A stretch of DNA of 64,000 nt from Hofstenia miamia (lineage: Eukaryota > Xenacoelomorpha > Acoela), in contig SCFE01000012.1 in NCBI GenBank assembly GCA_004352715.1, positions 981,200 through 1,045,199 of the forward strand. The letters run 5' to 3'. Positions 37,401 through 49,400 of the stretch are shown here, piece after piece. The position numbers and the translations under genes were made by a program. Within the stretch, counting starts at the first letter, position 1. Every line of letters begins with the position of its first letter. The notes beneath the pieces are model-generated. The model did not search any database. It worked only from the letters and a program-made list of their open reading frames with translations, and was not told the DNA's origin.

Positions 37401-40400
37401 GATCTGTAGTTCTCCTTGCTTGGTTTTAATTTGCAGCTAAAAAACTGTATTGGCACTTCTTTATTGTTCTTGAATTGTCCAAATGTTGCTTCAATTGCTA
37501 CCTTACTAGCATCACAGTCTAGAATGAATGTTTAACTGTTGTTGGGCATATTCAATGATGGTAGTTTAGCTAACTCTTCTTTTATATTGTCTAGTTCTTC
37601 CTGTTCTTGCCACATACATATAAAAAGCACTGACTTCCTCATTAGCTGTGTCATCTTGGCAGTCTTTTCCATGATGTTTGGTATGAATGTTCCATAATAA
37701 TTTAAGAACTCCATTATTCTCTGTATGTCTTTTTTGCTGTTCAGCTTCTCTATCCTCCAGATAATATCTCTTGCATTGTCTTTCATGCATATTCGCCCCT
37801 TCTTGATCACTTGTCCTAGGAATATGATCTTCTCCTTTAATATATCACATTTGCTGCTGTTGATTCTTAAGCCTGCTTTTTCCAGGATCAATAGTGTTTT
37901 TTCTAGTTTCTCTAAATGCTCTTCTATTATGTCACTTATTACGATGATAACATTGATGTATGTGTTTATTCCTTCCTCCATTTTATGTCTCTTGTTCATT
38001 AACACTTTTGTTATGTACCTCTGAAACATTGCCAGTGTGTTACATAAACCAAAAGCCATGTATATCCATTCATACATACTGTATGGAGTTATAAACATTG
38101 TCTTTTCAATATCTTCCTCTTCCATTCTAACTTGCCAATATGCCCTGCATAGATCTATCAATGTAAAAAATTTGTGCTTGTTCACTTCATATAACATGTC
38201 TTCTATTCTAGGGAGTGGGTACAGTCCTTTTTTGTTACTTTGTTCAGCTTTCAGAAGTCTATGCACAATCTGTATTTTTCTCCTTGCTTCAAGAATACTG
38301 TTGGTGCTGCTTATGGACTTTCACTGGGTCAAATTATTTTGTTGTCAATTAATTCATTGAGTATTCTATTGTATTCTGCATTCAGCTGCTCTGGTGTAGC
38401 ATCTGCTACAAAGTGTTGATGTAGGTTAAATGATTCTTTAAATTATTATTCCCTATTCCATGCAGGTAGGGATGTATGCATATTAGCTATTTGTTGTATG
38501 CATATCTGTTAATCTTCACTTAACTGAAATAACTGAATACTGTTTAGGTACTTTGACATCATAGCTCTTCTCCATGATTGGTGTGTATGTGGCTTCTGGC
38601 TGACTCTGATCTCTGCAGCACCTCACTTGTGTTTCCATTGCTGAACTGGGTAGCTCCCAACCTCAACTCAATGAAGTTCTTATATGAAGTTCCTATGTTT
38701 TCCCTATCCTAACTTAGTGTAGTTCTCAATGCTAATTTTAACTGACTTAAACTCAATTTGTATTGTGTATTTGTGTCACTTCACAACCTTGCAATGTCAC
38801 TAGCTGCTTAATAATTATTACTTTAGCCATTACCAAAAACTATTGGCTTCAGATAAGTTAATTAATATAAGTTACATAATAACCTGCAACTTCCTACCTT
38901 ACATTTAAATAACATAATACATGCTCAGTCTATTTATCAGTCTATTATAGGTCACCTAAATCTATGAGATAAAATATGTATAACCTACAGTAGGCTATCC
39001 AGAACTTTCTTGCCAATGTTAATGATCAAATTGATAGTCAGCTAAACAGAGAAAAACTCCTATTCATATACCTAACATAAATGCAGGTTCATGGTTTGGA
39101 TCAAGGACCCTCAAGTTGCTCCTGATATGTGCCCAAACCACTACTACTGCATTTACCATTTAGCTTGACATTCTGTATAGATAATCAAACTGATCTAAAA
39201 TCTAAAGATAAGATTTTCGAAGAATTTACTTCAACAGCTAGTGTATGCCATTTCCTTGCTTACCATTGTGTTTGGGTAAAAGAATGTGAACACTTTCCTG
39301 AGGCTCCTTGTGTTTGCCACGTCCTTGTAAAAGAAGCTAATGTTTTCTCTCACTTCCTCCTCTGTTATTGTTGTTGGGTCATTCTTATTTAATCTTATCA
39401 TTGTTACTATCTCCACTCTTTTCATGACATCATAAAAGTGGTACTCTTTGTCCCATAAATCCAACCACACCACGTTGCTTACCCCCAAGAACAGCATGAT
39501 CACCTTTGTTGTTCATTTGTCAATCTCCTCTCACAGTTCTTTCAGCTGTTCATGTATTGGTCTTCCCTGAGTATATAGTTGATAAGGAGTTATCACTCCC
39601 TCAACATATACCCTTTCCTTGTTATCATTTTTTAATAGTATTTCTTTTATCTTTTTATAATCATCTTGTTCAACTATTGCTTTTGCATCTTTTTTGTATT
39701 CATGTATGTTTTGTATTTGTGTAAGAAAGTTTTGGTGATCTTTACATTTTTGGGTATCCACCATCATGGGAGTACCATCAGGATCAATACTGTTTGTGGT
39801 GGGGTGCATATGAGGATTTTAGTTCTTATCTGTTGCTCTATCTCTCTATAATCTTGTGATGTTGTTGGCGCTGTTGCTAGTCTGATCATGGCTGGATAAT
39901 TCATTTTACTTTCTTTCAGTGTTTCCCAGAATATTTGCATTAACCCTCTCCTGCTCATTCTCATTTGGATATCATCGTTCACTTCTAATTTCGATGTGAT
40001 GCATTCTACATCCACCACCAGCTGATTATATGGTTTCAGCATCTCTTCCAATTTGGTTTCCGTGAACACTTCTGTGAACATCAGCTTCATTGATGCTACT
40101 GTTTACTCCTCCTTTACATATTGGTAATTCCTTTTTCCTTTGTTATTTTTATCTTGACTAAGAATCTCTTGTCGTCCATATTGATCCATTCCATCACATG
40201 TTCTGGTGTGGAGGCTCCCCATTTCTCTATGTGTATTCTGTCTATTTGTTGCTGTGTTTTTGGTGATAATATTAGCTGTGTCTACATTAACAATTCTTCC
40301 TCCTCCAACATCTCTTTTTGTGTTTTTGTTGTCATCTCACAGACTTCCACCAGTTCAGTTATGCCTCCCCTTTGCATCATTTCCACACTCTTGATGATCA

Positions 40401-43400
40401 TTACAAACATGCAGTGAGGGCTCTCTTTTTCATATCTCTTCATGTCCAGTTCTAATGTTTGTTGGATCTCTTTATTTTTCATCATGGTTACCATTTATTT
40501 TTTATTTACACAATCCCTGTTTATAATTTTCTTTGTTCCATTGACATTCTTCATAGTGGGCTTTTGTTAATGATTAATCTACTGATGATCTTTTCAATCT
40601 CTTGCATCCTTTTGATATGTTCCTGCCTTTGCATGAGGCTGCACTTGATGAACAGTGTGTTCACTCTTTCTACGCCTTCTGCATGTGTTGTCATTTCTAT
40701 TGTTTTCACCTACTTGAATAAATCAATGGCTATGCATGGGTCTACCATTAATCTGCAATAGGCTACCCAGTAATCAATTTGTAAGTCTAGGCAAATTAAT
40801 TCTGCAACCTTTGCTTCCATTGTTAGTTTCTCCCATAGGAACATGTTTTCAACCTGTATCTGTAGTTCTCTCAGGAATGGTGGTAGTTCTGTGATTGTTG
40901 TTCTGCTGATGATTACTACTCTTATGCCCTGCACTCTAGCAATTCTTAACATTTGATCTATCTGTTTTTCAAATTTTTATTATACTCTTTTTCTTTTAAG
41001 ATGTGAATGATCATTAGGTTGTCTTTATCAATGTTAATTTCCTGTATCTTCAAAATCTGTTCTACATATGCCATGATTGCTTGGGCTGTTTCTAGTGTGA
41101 AATTTTCATCAAAAGTTACATGAACCATGCTGTGCATATATGGTCATTCTACCATTTCATCTAGTTCTCTTTGATAGCTTATAATCATGTTGACCATTGG
41201 TCTTTTCTGTGCATCTAGTACTATCAGTAGATTGATGCCCTCTGTCTTTGCTATCTTTTGAATGTGACTCTTTGTTTCTGGTGACAGTTTTGATGTGCAT
41301 TGGTTCTCATTTTCATTGTTCCCATGAAGTAGGGGTGCAGGTTTCCCCGTCTATTTTTGACATTCTTTTCTCTCTGTCTTTTGAGCACACTGTTCTTTCA
41401 GATGTGCTTTCAGAGGGGGCATGCAGCTGTGTAATCTGTAATGGTCTACTGGAGCTTGGCCCACCATCAAGTGAGTCCATGCTGATGGTTTCAACTGANC
41501 TATTTCTATCAAGGAATCATATGCTATTTTTAGTATTGCTGCTAAATCAATGCTCAGCAGCACGCACAAAACAACAAGTTTTTAAATCAGTTCTGTGGCA
41601 AATAAACAGAAGTTGTGCATGCAATTTCTATTTCTATCAAGGAATCATATGCTATTTTTAGTATCACTGTCATATTTGTCTCAGATATTCACTAGTCTTT
41701 GAGAAACACGTCAATACAGAGAACTTTTCTAATGACCCTTGTATCCACCATTGACACTCTTCCTAGTGGAATTTTTTGTTAATGATTAATCTACTGATGA
41801 GCTTTTCTATCTCTTGCATCAGTTTCTTGTTTTTGTCTGGAGATGTCAACTTCTCCACGTGTCCTTTCAACAACCAAATTTTCATCTGCGTGTTCACTGG
41901 GGATAGAGCTATCTTGTATCTCTTTGCCTTTGCTAATTTGTAACGTCCTGCTCTGGAAATTGGTAGCCTCAATTCCTGTGCTTGTGTTGTGAAAATCGCT
42001 AGAATCCATGCCGAGGTTCTGAATCTTATCTCCAGGGCGTTCTTTTTGTTGAATAACATATTTTTGAAGTCTTTTGTTGAGTTTAACTCATATGCTCTGT
42101 TGATTTCCAACAGTGCCACTTCAACCATCTTATGGTATTTTTTCGATGGAGCCTCAATATGTATCTCTGGCCATTTTTCATCTGTCTTCTTCTGTAGCTT
42201 CCTTTCCTTTCATATCTCTTGTATCCTCTTTATATGTTCCTGCCTTTGTGTGAGGCTGCACTTGATGAACAATGTGTTTGCTCTTTCTACGCCTTCTGCA
42301 TGTGTTGTCATTTCTATTGTTTTCAACTGCTTGAATAAATGAATGGCTATGCATGGGTCTACCATTAATCTGCAATAGGCTACCCAGTAATTGATTTGTA
42401 AGTCTAGGCGAATTAATTCCACGACCTTTGCTTCCATTGTTAGTTTCTCCCATAGGAACATGTTTTCGACCTGTATCTGTAGTTCTCTCAGGAATGGTGG
42501 TAGTTCTGTGATCATTGTTCTCTCGATGATTACTACTCTTATGCCCTGCACTCTAGCCATTCTTAAAGTTTGATCTATTTGTTTTTCCAAATTTTTGTTA
42601 TACTCTTTTTCTTTTAGGATGTGAATGATTGTTAGATTGTCTTTGTTGATGTTAATTTCCGGTATCTTTGCAATCTGTTCTATGTATGCCATGATTGCTT
42701 GGGCTGTTTCTAGTGTGAAGTTGTCNNNNNNNNNNNNNNNNNNNNNNNNNNNNNNNNNNNNNNNNNNNNNNNNNNNNNNNNNNNNNNNNNNNNNNNNNNN
42801 NNNNNNNNNNNNNNNNNNNNNNNNNNNNNNNNNNNNNNNNNNNNNNNNNNNNNNNNNNNNNNNNNNNNNNNNNNNNNNNNNNNNNNNNNNNNNNNNNNNN
42901 NNNNNNNNNNNNNNNNNNNNNNNNNNNNNNNNNNNNNNNNNNNNNNNNNNNNNNNNNNNNNNNNNNNNNNNNNNNNNNNNNNNNNNNNNNNNNNNNNNNN
43001 NNNNNNNNNNNNNNNNNNNNNNNNNNNNNNNNNNNNNNNNNNNNNNNNNNNNNNNNNNNNNNNNNNNNNNNNNNNNNNNNNNNNNNNNNNNNNNNNNNNN
43101 NNNNNNNNNNNNNNNNNNNNNNNNNNNNNNNNNNNNNNNNNNNNNNNNNNNNNNNNNNNNNNNNNNNNNNNNNNNNNNNNNNNNNNNNNNNNNNNNNNNN
43201 NNNNNNNNNNNNNNNNNNNNNNNNNNNNNNNNNNNNNNNNCGATCATTTCAATTGCTTCTCTCCATTTGTGCCCTCTACTCTTGAAGTTGTAACTCTGAT
43301 CAACTTTATCAGGGTTCTGTTCAGTCTCTCCACTGCACCATTTGCCTGTAGATGGTATGCTGTTGTTCTTTCACTTATGACTTCCAATAGGCGTGCCATT

Positions 43401-46400
43401 TCTTGGAACAGGTTGCTTTCAAATTGTGGCTCCTTATCAGTGATTATTGTCTCCATTGGCCCAAACTTCAGGATCCATTCTTTCATTACTATGTCAGCAG
43501 TTGTTTCAGCTGTTGTGTTCTTCATTGGGATTAACTTCACGTATTTGGTGAAGTTGTCCACCATCACTAGCAGGTACTGATATCTTTCCTCATCATTTGA
43601 CAACATTTCTAAGTCTATGTGTACAATCTCTTTCAGTTGTGTCACTATGATCTTTTCTAGTGGTGCCCTCTGTGTTGGAAAATGTTGTTTATTATGGAGG
43701 AGACATTTCATACATTTGTTGATTATTTCTTCTGTGACCTTCTGTATTGCCATTGTAAAAAATCGTGCAGTGAATGTGCTTTCCATTTGCATGATGCCTA
43801 AATGGCCCTTCTCATGAATCTTCCTTACTAGTTCTCATTTAAAATACTCCAGTATTGCAATCCTATTATTTTGTCCCTCCACATATAGGAGTCTGTTCCT
43901 GTTCCTCTTCCATTTGTACCTCTCATAATAGCTCACGGTTAACTTTGATAATTTCATACTCAGCTCCTGTAACTTCTTTATGATTTCACTTAATATCACG
44001 TCATCTTTTTGTTTTTCTATAATATCTGACTCTGATATNNNNNNNNNNNNNNNNNNNNNNNNNNNNNNNNNNNNNNNNNNNNNNNNNNNNNNNNNNNNNN
44101 NNNNNNNNNNNNNNNNNNNNNNNNNNNNNNNNNNNNNNNNNNNNNNNNNNNNNNNNNNNNNNNNNNNNNNNNNNNNNNNNNNNNNNNNNNNNNNNNNNNN
44201 NNNNNNNNNNNNNNNNNNNNNNNNNNNNNNNNNNNNNNNNNNNNNNNNNNNNNNNNNNNNNNNNNNNNNNNNNNNNNNNNNNNNNNNNNNNNNNNNNNNN
44301 NNNNNNNNNNNNNNNNNNNNNNNNNNNNNNNNNNNNNNNNNNNNNNNNNNNNNNNNNNNNNNNNNNNNNNNNNNNNNNNNNNNNNNNNNNNNNNNNNNNN
44401 NNNNNNNNNNNNNNNNNNNNNNNNNNNNNNNNNNNNNNNNNNNNNNNNNNNNNNNNNNNNNNNNNNNNNNNNNNNNNNNNNNNNNNNNNNNNNNNNNNNN
44501 NNNNNNNNNNNNNNNNNNNNNNNNNNNNNNNNNNNNNNNNNNNNNNNNNNNNNNNNNNNNNNNNNNNNNNNNNNNNNNNNNNNNNNNNNNNNNNNNNNNN
44601 NNNNNNNNNNNNNNNNNNNNNNNNNNNNNNNNNNNNNNNNNNNNNNNNNNNNNNNNNNNNNNNNNNNNNNNNNNNNNNNNNNNNNNNNNNNNNNNNNNNN
44701 NNNNNNNNNNNNNNNNNNNNNNNNNNNNNNNNNNNNNNNNNNNNNNNNNNNNNNNNNNNNNNNNNNNNNNNNNNNNNNNNNNNNNNNNNNNNNNNNNNNN
44801 NNNNNNNNNNNNNNNNNNNNNNNNNNNNNNNNNNNNNNNNNNNNNNNNNNNNNNNNNNNNNNNNNNNNNNNNNNNNNNNNNNNNNNNNNNNNNNNNNNNN
44901 NNNNNNNNNNNNNNNNNNNNNNNNNNNNNNNNNNNNNNNNNNNNNNNNNNNNNNNNNNNNNNNNNNNNNNNNNNNNNNNNNNNNNNNNNNNNNNNNNNNN
45001 NNNNNNNNNNNNNNNNNNNNNNNNNNNNNNNNNNNNNNTAAGCCGATAGTTTTACGGTAATGGCTATTTTAGTTATTTAATTACATGCAGTTAGTGTCAA
45101 TGCCTGGTTGCTCTATTAGATAAAAACAACAAACACTTTACAACTCTGAGTTTAAGTCAGTTACAACTTTACTTGAGTGCACACACCGAGCTAACGTAAG
45201 GCATACATAATTAATCCCAGTTGAGCTGAGATGGTGATGTGGACTCAACCATCGTTGCAGAAGAGGAGGAGCTGTGTTGTGGAGATCGGGCTTCGGGCAG
45301 GAGCCCACGGAACAACTGAAGAGGAAATATCATACTGCCCAGTCACCTAAACAGTGATGGTTAATACTCAAGTACTTAATTAACATAACTAGTTAATACG
45401 AAAGAGAAGTTTGATGGATCAACAAATGGGTAACACCTCACCCGCAGTTTACTAAGCATCCCTTAACAGTGATTAGACACGGCGTAACAAGCTAGGTGGA
45501 GGATGTTACACTTTCCTTTGTATTGTGTAGTTGCCATAGAAATGAGAATACATTTTTCCAGATAATTCAAGATTCTTGTAGTTGTCACTCAATTCTCCAT
45601 TGCTGGATATGACTTCCAATCATTAAATTAGTCAACTCCATGTTGAGATCACCTTCTAAAAGTACAAATGTAGATAGTGTATTATTCATACAGGCACATG
45701 GTATTTAGAAGAGAGATTGCCAAGAATTATGTGAAAATTATGAAACAATAAATTATAGGTGAAATGTCTATAAAATTGTATAACCTATTTTTTAACTTAA
45801 GCATATGGTTTCAAATAATTCATGTTTCTACCAAATGTTATCAAATTGAGTAAGCATTATAAGCATGTATTTGTGTTTACTAATAAATTGATTACTGTAC
45901 CATTGTTATATGCCTTCTCAAATTATGATGTGTTTTATTCAGATTAATAAAATGACTTATTAATCATTCATTCACCACATTTTCTAACCACAGTTTATTA
46001 TTTTATACCAGCACACGTTTTTTTACAATTACTGTATAAAGAAGCTATTTCTTTTAGCTGATGGAATCAGGGGATGGTTTCTCATTTATAATTGATGGCT
46101 AAACTTGTTTCACAGTGTTTTGGTGCAGGGAATTAAAAAATGGCAGTACGCATCAAGTGATGCTTTCCACATCATAAAAGAACAACATGCATTGGTGACT
46201 AATCAAATGGTAAGTCAAATATTAAAGACAATAAATTTTTGTTTAAAATGCATTTACATGCAAATAACAAGAAATGTTGATACTTCTGTTTTCAAAACTT
46301 ATCTATATTATAATATTTCATGTTTAATCAAGCATGTTTCAAAATTTCTGCTTTAAACTAAATTATACATAATAAATACAATATATTATTGAATATCCCA

Positions 46401-49400
46401 TTTTAATCACATGGGTTTAAATATCTTTTAACTAACAACTAAAGAGTATACACATTAATGTTTGCTTTGTTGTGTGATTTGGATGATAGTTACTAAATTA
46501 AATTGTTCAAGTCATAGAAGAGTTTATACTGTGGTTATATGATTTTATAGACATTGTTTTTCACCTATAATTGATTGTTTCATCATTTTCTCAAAATTCT
46601 TAGCAATCCTTATTCTAAATACCATGCACCTGTATGAATAATACACTATTTACAAGCATTAGTACTTTTATAAAGCAATCTCAACATGGAGTTGACTAAT
46701 TTAATGATTGGAAATCATATCCAGCAATGGAGAATTGAGTGACAACAACAAGAACAGTGAATCATCTGGAAAAACATATTCTCATTTCTATGGCAACTAC
46801 ACAATACAATGGAAAAGACATCAAATAAAAGATGGTGAATAACTGGTGTGTCATCATTTCTGTGCAAACTATAAGGAGAATGAGTAAGGAATACATGCAT
46901 TAAAGTTACAAAGGCAGTGAAAAGCAGAAAACCCATGTAATTTATTCAGCCAAACAGGAGTAATAAACCAAATAAACTGAAAAGATGTAACAGTCAGCAA
47001 ACATGTACACCCCAAAAATCCATATAAACCAAAAAAAAATGCAGAGAACGACTGTTGTGTAAAACTAATATCATAATAGTGTATTAGAGAAGCATGTATA
47101 TGTATAAATATTACTAATAGCATCACATTAATAATTTTTCAGAAAGTGTAATTGCCTTTATCATGTAAGTCTATATTTCATACACCTGTAATATTTAAGT
47201 ATGGCAAATATTTTTCTATTTTGTAAATTGGATATTAGTGAAAAACAAATTAAATGTATGGAATTTTTACAATGAAACAGCAATGAATTTGAAAAACAAA
47301 GGTCAAAGGTCCCTCTCAACAAATCAGAAAAAAGTGACAATCATTTTTGGCTTGTATTATTTAAAGAAGTTCTGCTAGACTAGTGAATAAACCTTAACTC
47401 ACAACAAACATAAATTATCTGTAAAACTTTTGATGAGAAGTTAGTGAGAATGTTAAGAAACAAAATTACACAGGTGAGTTTCTGTTTGAAATTTAAGAAG
47501 AAACAAATAAGAATTATGAAACAAAGAAAACCACCAAAAAAGCTACTATGCAAAAAACTTAGAAGTAAAAAATGAGGCTAAGGAAAAGTGAAAGACATGT
47601 TAAGTCAGTATGAATTCTTAAATAAATTATGTTAAATTTACTAATTATTCTCTTTAAACTTTTCTGCTTACAAGAACAGCTTCCTTTTAGCTACTCAAAA
47701 TTTCTTAGGCATTTTGAAACACTTTTTGCCAGGCCAAAACTGATTTCTCTGCATGTATTTTGCAGAGAAAAATGAATCATCAGCATTTAAAAATCACCAG
47801 TTTCCATGGAAATGGCTCACAGAAGTCATTCAGTGTTTGATTGATGGGGTGTTCCCTATTATTGCTTACCCTTGAATGTGCTACCATTACAAATTTTGTA
47901 CATTGATTGTTTTTGTTATTGTGACCACTAAGGGATAAATTCAACCTGGTGACATAAGCTTTTTATTACAATTAAATAAAAATAACCTTACATCTACATA
48001 GATACATGATCCTTGATGCATGCAAGCAATCAATCTAGCCAGCAGAAATTTTTAGTCAAGAATAAATAAATCAGTATTTACTGTAATAAGTATAAGGGTG
48101 TTAATAGACACTTCATATGTGTAATAGTTCTTATTTGCTATACAAAGAGTAGTTGTCCTGCTGCTAAAAAAGCTAAAACTGTTATTCCTATACTTAATAT
48201 GTACTCTGTTTTCTGAACAGAGATATGTTTGTCTCTTGCCTTTTACTAAAGATAACCATTAATTAGAAATCTATTGAAACTTCTGGATTCTTTACCTACT
48301 CTACTTTTTTGGAGTGTTTTCCCAAACTCCTATGATTTCTTGTTAGCCAAAGGATGATTGCATTAACCATTTACTATGCAAATGCTCAATCTCTTAACAA
48401 TAAGATGGGTGAATTTGAGGCTATAATGAATGAGATCCTGGTCCTGGTGTTGCAATAATAACAGAAATGAGGGGTCATAAATTTAATGGCACAAATCTTA
48501 GCCAATCCATAGATAATTAAAACATGTTGCAAACCTCATGAGAAGAATCAGAAGGTGGTGGGTATATATTGGGTGCTTAGACTCATTAGGTTGTAAATTC
48601 TGTGAATGAAATTGGTGAAATAATGTATATTGTAAAGAGGCCAAAATGCTACTGATGGGTGAATGCAGGCCAATAAATTCAAATCTAGACAACTGTGATA
48701 ATAAAAAGTTGAATTGATTGCTAATAGCAAGTGATTTCAAAAATGTTCCTGCAACAAAACTCACACAGTTATTAGATCTTAAATCATACATAAATTTTGC
48801 TACCCAAAACCAAAGCCACATGGACAGCATTCTTCTTAGTTTTTCAAACAAGCCTATGAATTCCAAGTTTTGGAAAATCTGTCCATTCTGCTATCTTGTT
48901 AAATCCAGGAAACAGATACAATAAGTCAGTATTGCAGAGAAGCACACTATATGATAAATTTATTAAATATCATAATTTGGTTGAATACCCTACTATCTTG
49001 CAATTGGTCCTCACACTGTTCTCAAATTAATGTTGATTCTTTTTCAAAATCTATATATCAAGCTATTCAACAAATCTTTGAAATATATCCAAAGCAGGTT
49101 GTCTCAATTACATCCAAGGATCCATTGTGGATTACCCCTGTAATTAAAGACTTGATAAATATAAAACAAAATGGAAACCACAATTTAGAAAATCAGTTAC
49201 ATGTAGAATAGAAAAAGAAAACACCAATAGAATGATAAATCATATGAACTCAATTGCTAAAAATGACAATAGAACAAAATAATGGAGGTTTATCACATCT
49301 AATAAGAAACTATTACAGCTGCACAAAAGTATGTCTCAGTTTTTTTCTAAGTATGATAGCACAGAATTAGACAAAGAGGACATTAATAAATTCATTTCTG

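Larger units (their letters stand above)
32907..45510. mobile_element. Composite LTR-retroelement unit (12.6 kb) with inverted interior
   Basis: The left end TGTAGCATCATCC and the right end GGAGGATGTTACA match the LTR family ends. The flanking DNA left of 32,907 and right of 45,510 is continuous in the other arm of the inverted repeat (reverse complement of 46,520-47,345), so this interval is a single insertion. The flanks gttt (32,903-32,906) and cttt (45,511-45,514) may be a 4-bp target duplication with one change. Both outer LTRs are in plus sense, while every coding block inside is on the minus strand. Two large gaps and three small n joins lie inside, so part of the oddity may be assembly error. 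Confidence 0.8.

Noticed and set aside
34261-41498. Calling the third ORF an envelope gene
   Set aside because: Position fits, but no signal peptide, fusion peptide, cleavage site or membrane anchor is visible, and the composition is polar.
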